Assembly (NCBI RefSeq): GCF_019744875.1
Contig: NZ_JAIETU010000006.1
Location: 248,001-312,000, forward strand
Direction of reading: 5' to 3'
DNA length: 64,000 nt
Source of the DNA: Hyphomicrobium sp.
GTDB taxonomy: Bacteria > Pseudomonadota > Alphaproteobacteria > Rhizobiales > Hyphomicrobiaceae
Shown here piece by piece: positions 15,205-24,670 of the stretch (within the stretch, counting starts at the first letter, position 1; every line of letters starts with the position of its first letter). A program made the position numbers and the translations under genes. The notes below the pieces were generated by a model. The model had not been told where the DNA came from, ran no database searches, and saw only the letters and a program-made list of their open reading frames with translations.

Positions 15205-17846
15205 GCGGCGATTTCCATGTTTGAGGTCTTGGCGTCGGCGGCCGCGTCCAGCGTGTAGGCCAGCGTTTCGATCAGTTGCTGACGATCATGCCGGCTCAAC
15301 AGGGCTGCCAAGCCGCCTTCGGTCGCGATCCGCGTGGTGCGATTGGTCGGGTTCTTGCTGACGCCGATGAGAGGCACGAGGCTGGCATTCGCGCGGTCCT
15401 TGAGGGCGCGCTGGAACGACGGAAGGGCGAAGACCGGGGCGTCTGCATCGACGATCACGGCATCGAAGGACGAGACCTGTTGCAGGAACTCGTTCGGATC
15501 GGCCGGGATGGACGAGGCGACCAGGCTATAGCCGCACGCCGAGATGGCCGGGCAGAGCAGATCGCGCAGCACCTGCTCGTCGGCAGCGAACAGCACGCGC
15601 TGGGGCGTGGAGTTGCCGCGTGCCGGCGGGTCGGCCATGCGGATGAAGTGCGAGACGTCGATCAGCTCGACAGCTTCGCCGCGGATCTCGGCCGAGCCGA
15701 TCAGCTCGGAGTTGGCGCTGGTGAGCTGGATTTCGAGCTTTTCTTCGAGGATGTCCACGATCTCGTCGGCCATGAGGCCGATGGAGCGGGTTTCCGTCGC
15801 TACGACGAGCACCGGATAAGCCGAGCGCGACATGTCGATCTCGTGGGAGATCGGAACGATCGGCATCAGGCGGCCCTGCAGCAGGACCATCATGCGGCCG
15901 TCGGAACTTTCGATACGGCTCGTTTCGACCATTTCGATGCGCGAGACGAGCGAGAGCGGCAGGACTTTCGGCGCGCCGCTGCCGGCGCGGAACATGACGA
16001 GGCGGCGGCGTTCGAGCGCGCCCTGGTCGCGGGCCTGCTCGCGCTTCTTGTCGGTCGATTTCTCGATGCCGAGATTGGCGCCGATGCCGGCCGGGTCGAG
16101 GATCAGGACGACGGAGCCGTCGCCGAGGATCGTGTGGCCGCTGAAGACCTTGAGATGCGACAGCGACGCGCTCAACGGCTTGACGACGATTTCCTGAATG
16201 TCGGCGACGCCGTCGACGATGATGCAGAACGATTCCGTGCCGACGCGCATGACAACAGCCAGCTTGTCGTTCGTGTCGTCATCCGCGCCCGAGTTGAGGC
16301 CGACGACGTTGCGCAGCTCAACGGCCGGGATCACCTCTTCGCGCAGCTTCAGCACGAGTGCGTGCTGCACGTTCTGGATGAGATCCTTGTAGTTCTTGCC
16401 AAGGCTGACGGCTTCCACGACGGACGTCTGCGGAAGGGCGAAGCGCTGGCCGGCGACCTCGATGATCAGCGCGGGCGCGATCGCGAGCGTCAGCGGGATG
16501 CGCATCGAGAAGCGGCTGCCGCGTCCTTCGACGGACGACAGCGAAACGGAGCCGCCGATGGCTTCGATGTTGGAGCGGACGACGTCCATGCCGACGCCGC
16601 GTCCGGAAACGTTGGACACGACCTGGGCCGTGGAGAAGCCGGCCTCGAAGATGTAGCGGTAGATTTCCTCGTTGCTCATCGCGCGAAGCTCTTGCTCCGT
16701 CGCGAGGCCCTGGGCCAGAATCTTCTGCTTGATGCGCTCGGTGTCGAGGCCCTTGCCGTCGTCGGCGATGTCGATCGTGATCTGGCCGGCTTCATGAGCG
16801 GCCGAGACGCGGATCTCGCCGCGCTCGGGCTTGCCCTTGGCGATGCGCTCGTCGGGGCGCTCGATGCCATGGTCGGCGCAGTTGCGGATGAGATGCGTCA
16901 GCGGATCGCGGATGACTTCGATAAGCTGGCGATCGAGCTCGGTGTCGGCGCCTTCGGTGATGAGATCGATGCTCTTGCCAAGGCTGGTCGACAGTTCGCG
17001 AACGAGGCGCGGCAGGTTTGCGTAGAGACGGCCGACGGGCTGCATGCGGGCGCGCATGACGGCGTCCTGCAGGTCGGAGGTCAGCGTCGAAAGATGCTGA
17101 AGGGGCGTTTTGATCGAGTCGTCTTCGCGGTGACGCGCCAGCTCGAGGAGCTGGTTGCGGGACAGCACGAGTTCCGACACGAGCTGCATCATGCGCTCGA
17201 TGGTGTCGACGGAAACGCGGATCGATTCGCCGTTGCCGCCACCCTGGCCGCGCTGCTCTTTCGGCTGAGCGGATGCGGCTTCGGCCTTCGGCTGGGACTT
17301 CGGGGCTTCCGGCTGTGCGCTTGCGACCGGTGCTGGGGCTGCGGGAGCGGCCGGTGCGGCGACGGGCTCCGGCATCACCTGCTCGGGAGCTTCGGGTGCG
17401 GTGCTGACGGGGGCGGGTGCTTCGGCCTTCACGCTGGCTTCGGCGGCGGCAGCGGCTGCTGCTGCTTCCGAGCCCGCGGCATAGTAGGCCTCGAGCGCGT
17501 TGATGATCTCGCTGTCATCGGCCGGGGGTTCCGAGCCGTGCTTGCCGATGTCCTCGATGATCGTCTTGATGCGATCGATGGCCGCGAGGATGAGCGTGAC
17601 GGAGTGCTGCGTCGGAGGAACGCCGTCGCGCAGCATGCCCATGACGGACTCGGCCGCGTGGCCGACGCGCTCAAGGCGTTCAAGACCAAGGAAACTCGAC
17701 GTTCCCTTGATCGTGTGTACGAGACGGAAAATGCTGGCGATCAGCGAAGCATCCGAAGGGTTGCGCTCGAAATGCACAAGTTGCGTTTCGGCGCCCTCGA
17801 TATGCTCGGTCGTTTCCGTGAGAAAGTCTCGGAGCAGCTCGTCCAT
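15201..17846 (-). CDS. cheA: CheA hybrid histidine kinase with extra CheW-like and receiver domains
   Basis: CheA autophosphorylates in response to receptors and passes phosphate to CheY. At 881 residues it is longer than usual. The HPt domain has the phospho-His in RLVHTIKGTSSFLGL (about residue 45). An Ala/Pro/Glu-rich linker (about 125-200) follows, then the dimerisation helices with RMMQLVSELVLSRNQLL. The ATPase domain has LTHLIRNCADHGIERP and GRGVGMDVV. A CheW domain follows, then a second CheW-like segment (about 600-740). The C-terminal receiver-like domain (about 755-865) has FAADEQ and a likely acceptor in VIVDADAP. Phosphatase-sink or self-regulatory roles for the receiver are inference. 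The start lies 35 nt after the 175-aa gene. Confidence 0.93.
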   Translation of the reverse strand: MDELLRDFLTETTEHIEGAETQLVHFERNPSDASLIASIFRLVHTIKGTSSFLGLERLERVGHAAESVMGMLRDGVPPTQHSVTLILAAIDRIKTIIEDIGKHGSEPPADDSEIINALEAYYAAGSEAAAAAAAAEASVKAEAPAPVSTAPEAPEQVMPEPVAAPAAPAAPAPVASAQPEAPKSQPKAEAASAQPKEQRGQGGGNGESIRVSVDTIERMMQLVSELVLSRNQLLELARHREDDSIKTPLQHLSTLTSDLQDAVMRARMQPVGRLYANLPRLVRELSTSLGKSIDLITEGADTELDRQLIEVIRDPLTHLIRNCADHGIERPDERIAKGKPERGEIRVSAAHEAGQITIDIADDGKGLDTERIKQKILAQGLATEQELRAMSNEEIYRYIFEAGFSTAQVVSNVSGRGVGMDVVRSNIEAIGGSVSLSSVEGRGSRFSMRIPLTLAIAPALIIEVAGQRFALPQTSVVEAVSLGKNYKDLIQNVQHALVLKLREEVIPAVELRNVVGLNSGADDDTNDKLAVVMRVGTESFCIIVDGVADIQEIVVKPLSASLSHLKVFSGHTILGDGSVVLILDPAGIGANLGIEKSTDKKREQARDQGALERRRLVMFRAGSGAPKVLPLSLVSRIEMVETSRIESSDGRMMVLLQGRLMPIVPISHEIDMSRSAYPVLVVATETRSIGLMADEIVDILEEKLEIQLTSANSELIGSAEIRGEAVELIDVSHFIRMADPPARGNSTPQRVLFAADEQVLRDLLCPAISACGYSLVASSIPADPNEFLQQVSSFDAVIVDADAPVFALPSFQRALKDRANASLVPLIGVSKNPTNRTTRIATEGGLAALLSRHDRQQLIETLAYTLDAAADAKTSNMEIAA

Positions 17847-17881
17847 AGGAAGTGTACCTCAGCGTCCGGTTTTGCAGGTCG

Positions 17882-18409
17882 TTACGCGACGCAAGGGATC
17901 AAGCGATCGGCCATGCCCTGGGGGCTTTCGGCCGGATTTTCTCTGCCGTTGTTGACGAGATCGGAGGCGCGGTTGAGGGCGCTGCGGATCGCGCACGAGG
18001 CGTTTTCGCAGAAGTCCGAGACGCGCGAAGGATCCAGCTCGCCGTCGGGGCTGCGATGGGCGCTGATGACGTCGATGCTGGCGGTGGCCATCGCGTTGAC
18101 GCCGTCGATGATGCTTTCGAAGTCGCGACGGAACGATTCGTCGAGGCCTTCATAGATCTCAAGTGCACGGGCGCTGCCAGGCAGGAGCGACTTCGCGAAG
18201 TACTCGCGGTAGGTCACTGGCTTCCACTCCAGAAGCTCGTCGAGCATTTCAGGAAGGAGCGTGGGCAGGTTCTCGATCAGCAGGAGAACTTCGTTGAAAT
18301 GATTCAGATAGTCGTTAGCGATGCCGGACGCAGGGTTGACCAGGCAGGCTGCGCGCTCTTCCAAGTCCTTCGCGGCGCCGGTTTCCACTGCTGCTTCGTT
18401 GATATCCAT
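17882..18409 (-). CDS. Unknown protein in chemotaxis operon (175 aa)
   Basis: A soluble, largely helical acidic protein with no signal peptide or membrane segment. Recognisable stretches include NHFNEVLLLIENLPTLLPEM, LLEWKPVTYREYF and RDFESIIDGVNAMATASIDV. It contains three Cys residues (two in ENASCAIRSAL and near the end). It lies between fliM and cheA, 35 nt from cheA, so co-transcription with the chemotaxis genes is likely. I recognise no named family. Placement suggests a chemotaxis or motor accessory role, but that is context only. Confidence 0.75.
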   Translation of the reverse strand: MDINEAAVETGAAKDLEERAACLVNPASGIANDYLNHFNEVLLLIENLPTLLPEMLDELLEWKPVTYREYFAKSLLPGSARALEIYEGLDESFRRDFESIIDGVNAMATASIDVISAHRSPDGELDPSRVSDFCENASCAIRSALNRASDLVNNGRENPAESPQGMADRLIPCVA

Positions 18410-18588
18410 TGATTGCCGCCCGCGTTAAAGTTTCGTCCGCATGTGTGACGATACTTCCACGGCGTTGCCTAAAAATCGGTTACGAGCGCAGCAAGAAGTG
18501 CGGCTGCGGAAGAATTTATCGGAACCGTTGGGGCGGGACGGGCTGTGCCAGGTAGGGCGGGATGGGCCTTACCGGAGCCGGCCGCGCG

Positions 18589-19551
18589 TCAGGTGCCGCG
18601 GGCCGGAGAGTTCGAGATCAGGTCGGCGACCAGCTCTTTCTGCTTGTCGATGGGCTGTTCGACCACGAGGGCGAATTTGCTCTTCGACTGCGCGAGGCGG
18701 CACCAGAAGATGCGTTCGTCCTGGCATTCGAGCGCAATCAGGCTCTTCGGGTCGGCGTTCAAGCGCAGGATCTGGCCCGGTTCGAGCGCCGAAATCTGGC
18801 CCAGGGTCAGCTCCGGTCCTTCGAGCACGCCCTTGAGCAGCATGCTGGAGGATGCGAGGCCGTCCTGCATCTTCTTCTGCCACTCGGGATCGACGCTCGT
18901 GCCGTCGAGGGCGCGCTGGCGCTCCAGGAGCTTGCGGATCGGGTAGAGCGCGGACTGCGGGATGATCATGAACATGCGTCCGCCGTTATCCAGGATCTGG
19001 AACAGGATCTGGACGGCGATGACGGGGACGTCGGTCTGGCCGAGAATCTGGAAGTCGAGCTTGGTTTCGAGCTTTTCGATTTCCAGATCGACAGGTGTGA
19101 TCGGGGTCAGGAGCTGCTCAAGCTCGGGGACGATGATGCTGAAGACGCTGCGGGCGAGGCGGGCTTCCAGAGACGTGAAGGGGCGGTCGGATTCGAAGGG
19201 CGGCATCGAGCCGTCGCCGCCGAACGCCGCGTCGATGAGGGAGAAGATGAAGCGCCGGTCCAAGCCGATGACAATGCGGCTATCCCATTGGCGGCAATAG
19301 TAAATTCCCGCAATGCTATCTTCGTAGGATTCGAGCACGTCCCACGAGTTGCCGCTCTCCATCTGGTTGACGAAGAACGACGAGGGGACGTTGCAATACT
19401 CGCGGAAGCGCTCGGACAGCGTTGTGACGAGCCGCTCCAGGACGCCCTTGAGGACGTGCAGCCGCTCCACTTCCAGCTTGGGAGGCTCCAGCAACTTGTC
19501 GGTGCCGGGCTGACCGCCGGACTGGCGGATTTCCGCGTACTCCTCCCGCAT
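18589..19551 (-). CDS. fliM: FliM, flagellar motor switch protein
   Basis: FliM is the C-ring switch subunit that binds CheY-P. The 320-residue protein is of the alphaproteobacterial type. The middle domain contains FIFSLIDAAFGGDG and LEARLARSVFSIIVPELEQL. The C-terminal SpoA/FliN-like domain contains LTLGQISALEPGQILRLNAD. The N-terminal CheY-binding motif is short and not obvious. The start codon shares a base with the fliG stop (19551), so the pair is coupled. fliN is not in the window. Confidence 0.93.
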   Translation of the reverse strand: MREEYAEIRQSGGQPGTDKLLEPPKLEVERLHVLKGVLERLVTTLSERFREYCNVPSSFFVNQMESGNSWDVLESYEDSIAGIYYCRQWDSRIVIGLDRRFIFSLIDAAFGGDGSMPPFESDRPFTSLEARLARSVFSIIVPELEQLLTPITPVDLEIEKLETKLDFQILGQTDVPVIAVQILFQILDNGGRMFMIIPQSALYPIRKLLERQRALDGTSVDPEWQKKMQDGLASSSMLLKGVLEGPELTLGQISALEPGQILRLNADPKSLIALECQDERIFWCRLAQSKSKFALVVEQPIDKQKELVADLISNSPARGT

Positions 19552-20576
19552 TATTCTTCCTCCGTAGACGCGATTTCGATGATGCCCTTCTCAAGCATCT
19601 CCATGGCAGCATCGGCGATGGCGCGGCGTGCCTTCTGAACTTCCTTGGCGGTGGCCTTCTTGCCGGTGGCCATTTCCTGCTCGATCATGCGGCGCGCACG
19701 GGCGGGGGTTGCCTCGAGGATCAGGTCGATCATGCGCGGCTCGGCACCCGAGAGTGCGGTGATCGTGCGGTCGGCCGGGATGCCGTCGAAGAGCGTGACG
19801 AGTGCAGGCTGCGACAGGCGCGCCAGGTCGTCGAAGGTGAACAGCAGGCCGCGCACGACCTCGGCTTCCTTCGGCCGGTGCTGGTCGAGATCGTTCAGGA
19901 TCTCGTCCATCTGCTTGCGGTCCATCTTGTTGATGATGTCGGCAAGGCGAGCGTGAATGGTCGGCCCGGTGTTCTTGGCGCTCTTGTAGAGCAGCTCTTC
20001 CTTGACGGCGCCTTCGAGCAACTGGATCGGGCGTTCCAGCACGATCTTGATTGCAAGCATGCGGCGCATGATCTCGTTGCGCAGCGGTGTCGGCAACATC
20101 TTGAGAGCTGCTGCGGCGTAGGCCGGCGGCGTACGCGAAAGAACCAGTGCGGAGACCTGCGGGTGCTCCTTGGAGAGGTACTGCGCCGTCGACAGCTCGG
20201 GCACTTCGCCGAGCTTGATCCAGATCGATTGCAGGGACTTCGAGCGCACCTGGGACATGATCTCGGCGATCTGCTCAGCCGGCACGACGCCGCTGAGAAG
20301 CTGCTCGACCTCGTTGGCGGTCGCGATCAGATCGCCGCCGTTGCGCAGGCTCATCGCGAATTCTTCGATGAGGGCGTCGAGCACCGACTTGGAGACGGCG
20401 CCGAGGTCTGTCGCCGTCTGGGCGATCAGCTTGATGTCATCTTCGTCGAAGTGCTTGAGGAGGCGCGAGGCCACCTTCTTATCCATCGCCAGAAGCAGCG
20501 CGGCAACCTTCTTCGGGCCGGTCAGGATCTGCTCCTGCGGCTCCTCTTCTCGACTTATACGGCGTTCGGCTTGCAC
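19551..20576 (-). CDS. fliG: FliG, flagellar motor switch protein
   Basis: FliG links the MS ring to the C ring and interacts with the stator. The 341-residue protein begins with a charged extension (about 18 residues) and then GPKKVAALLLAMDKKVASRLL. The middle domain has the EHPQVSALVLSR element (the family EHPQ motif) and the ARMC repeats. The C-terminal torque-generating domain contains FTFDDLARLSQPALVTLFDG and ARRMIEQEM. It is the first gene of the minus-strand run down to cheR. A 234-nt gap to the next upstream gene presumably holds its promoter. Confidence 0.96.
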   Translation of the reverse strand: MQAERRISREEEPQEQILTGPKKVAALLLAMDKKVASRLLKHFDEDDIKLIAQTATDLGAVSKSVLDALIEEFAMSLRNGGDLIATANEVEQLLSGVVPAEQIAEIMSQVRSKSLQSIWIKLGEVPELSTAQYLSKEHPQVSALVLSRTPPAYAAAALKMLPTPLRNEIMRRMLAIKIVLERPIQLLEGAVKEELLYKSAKNTGPTIHARLADIINKMDRKQMDEILNDLDQHRPKEAEVVRGLLFTFDDLARLSQPALVTLFDGIPADRTITALSGAEPRMIDLILEATPARARRMIEQEMATGKKATAKEVQKARRAIADAAMEMLEKGIIEIASTEEE

Positions 20577-20810
20577 CTGGGTCTCGGTCGCTAGAGGGCC
20601 ATTGCTGAAGGCGCAGCGCGCAGAATCGCGTCGGACGTTTCATCGTCGGGTCCTGCTCGCGCGGCGTCGTATCGGCGGCCACGCGCACGGGCGGAAACCC
20701 ACGTGATTGTTCTGCGATTTGGCTTGAGCGAAGCTTGTGGAATGGCGGCTCCTGCAACTTGCGAGCGCGCTTCTTTTCCTATCTGTGGCCGGTTTTCGCG
20801 CGGGGCGGCT

Positions 20811-21398
20811 TTAGCTGAAGCGCTGCCAGGTAACGGTGACCTTGGTGCCGACGGGCACGCGCGGATAAAGGTCCAGCACGTCCTCGTTGTACATGCGGAT
20901 GCAACCCTTAGAGACGGCCGTGCCGATGGTCCAGGGGGCATCGGTGCCGTGGATGCGGTAGGCCGACGATCCGAGATAGAGCGCGCGCACGCCCATCGGG
21001 TTCATGGGGTGGCCGCCGGGGACCCAACGCGGGAGGCGCGGGTTTTCCGCCAGCATGGTCGGCGTCGGCGTCCAGGATGGGTTGACCTGCTTGCTCGAGA
21101 CGCTGGTCACGCCCTGCCAGCGGCTTTGCTCGCGCGGGACGGCGATCGGATAGCTGATCGCTTCGCCACGGCGGTGAATCCAATAGAGCTTCTTGTCGCC
21201 GAACGAGACGATGATCTGGCGCGGCTCGTACTTCTGGCTGAAGCCGATGACGGAGCGCGATCCTCCATCCCAGAGGAAGGAGAAGAGATCCTGCGCGGAC
21301 GCGGTGGTCGGGATCATGGCTGCCGCCATGGCGATCGTGGCGGCCAGGGCGCCCAGCCAGCGCTTCGCGATTTCGCCCGTCGAACGCTCGATTTTCAT
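20811..21398 (-). CDS. L,D-transpeptidase (YkuD family), exported
   Basis: Periplasmic enzyme that makes 3-3 peptidoglycan cross-links or attaches proteins to the wall. It has 195 residues with an N-terminal signal peptide (GALAATIAMAAAMIPTTASA). The YkuD domain carries IIVSFGDKKLYW, the catalytic His in YRIHGTDAPW and the catalytic Cys in SKGCIRMYNEDV. It is a single transcription unit on the minus strand. The compact size (one domain, no LysM) matches the rhizobial class, which carries many such paralogues. Confidence 0.93.
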   Translation of the reverse strand: MKIERSTGEIAKRWLGALAATIAMAAAMIPTTASAQDLFSFLWDGGSRSVIGFSQKYEPRQIIVSFGDKKLYWIHRRGEAISYPIAVPREQSRWQGVTSVSSKQVNPSWTPTPTMLAENPRLPRWVPGGHPMNPMGVRALYLGSSAYRIHGTDAPWTIGTAVSKGCIRMYNEDVLDLYPRVPVGTKVTVTWQRFS

Positions 21399-21588
21399 CG
21401 TGTCCTCTCCCCCGTAGGTGGATGCCGCGAAGCGCTTTCTGCGCGTAGCGCTCAGAGTGGCGTCGAGACCTTAAACCTTCAAGCGCGTGTTATTCCCTAG
21501 AGTCTTTCCGGTTTTCTTCGGCTGCGAAGGGGCTCTAGCCGTTGATTTTCCGTGCTTCTTGGCGACTAGCCTGGACTGCACGGCTTCG

Positions 21589-22044
21589 CTATGGCCGGGT
21601 CTCATCTTCGCCAAGCACTCCCGTCAGGACCAATTGCAGCGGCGATTGTGGCAAAACTGCATCAGGCGACGGTGGATGTGCGTCTGCGCCGGCCGGCATC
21701 GCGGCGTCGAGCCATGTTTCGATGACGGAAAGCACATGAGCCTGCTCGGTCACCGAGAGCGCCCTGCCCATGCCGATCCCGTGCCATTTCTCCAGGCAGC
21801 CGCGGCAGCAGGTGGCCGTGGCGTGCTGGGCGATGAAGACCGGATGGCCGCGCATGGGCGTCTGCTTGCCGTCGTTGCTGGGGTGCGCCGGCCCGAGGCG
21901 GCTGGCGATGAAGCCGCGGGCGTGTTCGCGGACGGTCTCGCGGCCTTTGGTGCGCACGTAGATTCGATCTTTGGCGCCGAGTTTGAACCGCTGGCGAAAC
22001 GTGGATTGCGACAGGAGATTCAGAACTTGGGCAATGTCCCGCAT
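21589..22044 (-). CDS. DUF4186 family protein
   Basis: A 151-residue protein of unknown function. The start at 22044 was chosen because it overlaps the upstream glycosyltransferase stop (ATGA) and removes an Arg-rich antisense-like extension. The DUF4186 pattern is clear: STFRQRFKLGAKDRIYV, then NDGKQTPMRGHPVFIAQHA and CCRGCLEKWHGI. The Cys-Cys-x2-Cys and His residues suggest a metal site. It is coupled to the TPR/GT41 gene, but DUF4186 proteins occur in many contexts, so a shared function is not implied. Confidence 0.85.
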   Translation of the reverse strand: MRDIAQVLNLLSQSTFRQRFKLGAKDRIYVRTKGRETVREHARGFIASRLGPAHPSNDGKQTPMRGHPVFIAQHATATCCRGCLEKWHGIGMGRALSVTEQAHVLSVIETWLDAAMPAGADAHPPSPDAVLPQSPLQLVLTGVLGEDETRP

Positions 22045-23900
22045 CAGGCCGCCTGCTGCTTGGCGCACCAGCGCTTCCACGCTGTCCGGTACAGCCGTTC
22101 CATGGCGCGCGTCAGGTCCGCGACGTCGCTCAGTTGAGACTGTTCGCAGCGCGTGCGCAGGCTGGCTCGCAGCTCGGCGAGCGCGGCGAGGTTCGCATTC
22201 GCCGCGACGCCTTTGGCCACGTATCCGGCATCGTCGCGCGCGACCCAATCGCCGAGACCCACGGCGTTGAGAAGGCTTTCGCCGAGCCGTCCGACCGGAG
22301 GGCGGTCTGCAAGCGTCAGAACCGGAGCGCCCATCCAGAGCGCTTCGAGCGATGTCGTGCCGGCGTTGTGTGGGAACGGATCGAGGGCGATGTCGATCTC
22401 GTTGTAGGCGGCAAGCACGGCGGGATGCGTCGGCGTATCGCCCAGGTCCAGCCGGTCGGGTGAGATGCCGAAGGTGGCAAAGCGTCTGCGGACATCATCC
22501 TGGGTGGCGGCCGCGCCGAACGGTTTGTTGTCGAGCCGTAGCCTGCTTCCCGGACAGGCGGCCAGCAACGCCGACCAGACCTCGATGACGCGGTCGTTGA
22601 GCCGGATCGGCCGGCCGAAGTAGCCGAACGTCATGTATCCGTTGCGCAGCGCTGGGAGCGGGCCGACGGCGGGCATGGTGGGCGGCGGTTCATAGGCGAC
22701 GAACGGGCGGCCGAGATCGAACGGTGCTTCGCTGATGACGAGTTCCGAACCTTCGGGAAGCAAATGGCGGTCGGCGATCAGTCCGTCGATGGCGGTCAGT
22801 CCCGTCGTCGTGCCGGTGCCGATGACATAGGACATCTGGACGGGCGCCGGCTTGCGCGCGAACACGAGCTGCCGGTTGCCGGGTGAATGACCGGCGAGGT
22901 CGATCAGGATGTCGATGCCGTCGTCCGCGATCAGGGCGGCGAGGCGTTCGTCGGTCATGCCGATAGTCTGGCGCCATGTCGAGATCGCCTGGAACTTGCG
23001 GCTCGTGTCGTCGGCATTGCGGACATCGGCATAGCAATAGATGTCGAACGCGCTGGTGTCGTGGCGCGTCATCAACGGCAGCATGAAGACCGCGACGACG
23101 TGATTGCAAAGGTCGGGCGAGACGTAGCCGATGCGGAGCTGTCGTCCGGGATCGGGCGAATTGGCATGAGCGGCGGCGGGTGGCACATGGAGCGCGTAGG
23201 CGCGCTCATAGGCGGCGGACGCCTGGCGCAGGTCGGCGGCCGTCATGTGCGGATCGTAGGTCTGGCAAATCAGAAAGCTCGAATGCAGGTCCGCGTTCGG
23301 CTGCTTTGCGAGGGCCGTGCTGTAGACCTGCTTGGCTTCGGCGAAACGGCCGAGGTTGGCGAGCGTGCTGCCGAGGTTGCGGATGGCGGTGTGGTTCTCG
23401 CCGCGGGCGAGCGATGTGCGGTAGGAGACCGCGGCCTCGACGAGGCGGCCCTGGCGGAACTGGGCGTTGCCGAGCGTGACGTGCACCTCGACGGTATTGG
23501 CTCCGTTCGAAATGGCGCGAAGCGCCATGCTCTCCGCGGCCGCATAGCTGCCGAGGTCCATCAGAACGTTGGCGTAGTTCGCGGCGGCGTCGGCAAACTT
23601 GGCGTCGATGGCGAGTGCGCTCTGGTAGGCGGCAGATGCTTCCGCTAAGCGCCCGGTGGCGCGGTAGGCGGCGCCGAGGTTGTTCCAGGCGGCAAGCGTG
23701 GGCTCGACCGCGATTGACCTTTTCAAATGCGCGACGGCGCCGTCGTAGTCGCGCTTCTGATAGGCGAGGATGCCGAGCGCGAAGTCGGCGAGATGCGCAT
23801 GCCTGCCGGCGCGCATCATGTCGTGCGCGAGCGCTTCGGCTGCTGCGCTGTGGCCTGCCTGCAAAAGCTGGAAGAGCCGGGCCGGGTCGTTGTCCGTCAT
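22044..23900 (-). CDS. TPR/GT41 (SPINDLY/OGT-like) protein glycosyltransferase
   Basis: Predicted cytoplasmic O-linked sugar transferase acting on protein. It has 618 residues. The first roughly 230 are tetratricopeptide repeats (for example AWNNLGAAYRATGRLAEASA). The C-terminal half is the GT41 fold, with RIGYVSPDLCNHVVAVFMLP, ILIDLAGHSPGNRQLVFARK and FGYFGRPIRLNDRVIEVW. It ends with DIALDPFPHNAGTTSLEALW and MGAPVLTL, where donor binding is expected. The Lys used by human OGT in the KID motif is replaced by Arg in RPIRLND. The gene lies just beyond the flagellar block. FlmG of Caulobacter, a TPR-containing flagellin glycosyltransferase, is a possible parallel. Confidence 0.88.
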   Translation of the reverse strand: MTDNDPARLFQLLQAGHSAAAEALAHDMMRAGRHAHLADFALGILAYQKRDYDGAVAHLKRSIAVEPTLAAWNNLGAAYRATGRLAEASAAYQSALAIDAKFADAAANYANVLMDLGSYAAAESMALRAISNGANTVEVHVTLGNAQFRQGRLVEAAVSYRTSLARGENHTAIRNLGSTLANLGRFAEAKQVYSTALAKQPNADLHSSFLICQTYDPHMTAADLRQASAAYERAYALHVPPAAAHANSPDPGRQLRIGYVSPDLCNHVVAVFMLPLMTRHDTSAFDIYCYADVRNADDTSRKFQAISTWRQTIGMTDERLAALIADDGIDILIDLAGHSPGNRQLVFARKPAPVQMSYVIGTGTTTGLTAIDGLIADRHLLPEGSELVISEAPFDLGRPFVAYEPPPTMPAVGPLPALRNGYMTFGYFGRPIRLNDRVIEVWSALLAACPGSRLRLDNKPFGAAATQDDVRRRFATFGISPDRLDLGDTPTHPAVLAAYNEIDIALDPFPHNAGTTSLEALWMGAPVLTLADRPPVGRLGESLLNAVGLGDWVARDDAGYVAKGVAANANLAALAELRASLRTRCEQSQLSDVADLTRAMERLYRTAWKRWCAKQQAA

Positions 23901-24039
23901 CTGTCCCGATGCTGGCCGCTGATCGCTGCGGAAGCCGAATCAATCCGGCGTTCCGGCGCCAGTATCGACGAACGTGGCGGGCTCTGCCAGTGCGGGGTGG
24001 GGACGTGTCAGTGCGGGAGAAGGATGAGCGAGGGTCCGG

Positions 24040-24585
24040 CTAGGCGGCCGGGGAGTCCGGGTCGGCGCCCGCCGTTGCCATGTTCTGGGGAGCCAAATTC
24101 TGGGACACGTTGGCGAAGCGGGAGATGACGAAGCCGATCAGCGCGAGGATCAGAATTAGAGGCAAATTTTTCCCGACGCCGCGCGCGATGGCCGGGAGCG
24201 CCATAGGCGCGGACGAGGCCAGGAACGATCTGACTTCCGGCGTGAGCAGCGCCGACGCATCGAAGTTGGCTTCGAGCTGATCGGTCGCTGCCTCATCCGT
24301 TCCGCTGGCCATCTGCGCCGTCTCCGATGCGTCCTCCGCGGCGGTCTGGTGCGACCCGCTGCCGACGACGGCCATCAGGATCAGGCCGAGCGTGGCGAAA
24401 CCCGCAGCCATGATCGCGCAGCCAATGACGGTGCCGTATATCTCAACGAGCATGGTCGTGATGGCGGCCGTCGCGAAGCCGGCCGCCACGAGGAGCGGCA
24501 CGGCGACGATGGCGCGCCCGACATACTTGGCGACGACCTGATCGAGCGATTGCTCGGCGCGCCTTAGGAGCCCTTGGAACATCAA
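24040..24585 (-). CDS. Hypothetical membrane protein (181 aa)
   Basis: A small inner-membrane protein with three likely helices: about 24-45 (IVAVPLLVAAGFATAAITTM), 50-75 (VIGCAIMAAGFATLGLILMA) and 140-160 (PLILILALIGFVI). An Asp/Glu/Ala-rich soluble loop lies between the second and third. The layout resembles holin-like or DUF883-partner proteins, but no signature decides. It lies 85 nt downstream of the DUF883 gene on the same strand and is probably co-transcribed with it. Confidence 0.65.
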   Translation of the reverse strand: MMFQGLLRRAEQSLDQVVAKYVGRAIVAVPLLVAAGFATAAITTMLVEIYGTVIGCAIMAAGFATLGLILMAVVGSGSHQTAAEDASETAQMASGTDEAATDQLEANFDASALLTPEVRSFLASSAPMALPAIARGVGKNLPLILILALIGFVISRFANVSQNLAPQNMATAGADPDSPAA

Positions 24586-24670
24586 GCGCCACTCTCCTCA
24601 AACTCTGTCTCGTTGCGATCTGCCGTCTCGTCGCGATTTATCGGATCGCGCCTGCCGTCGTGCTTCGCAA

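Noticed and set aside
15276-18155. A 959-codon open frame on the plus strand antisense to cheA
   Set aside because: Asp/Arg/Gly-rich, no family pattern; it is the typical antisense frame of a high-GC gene.
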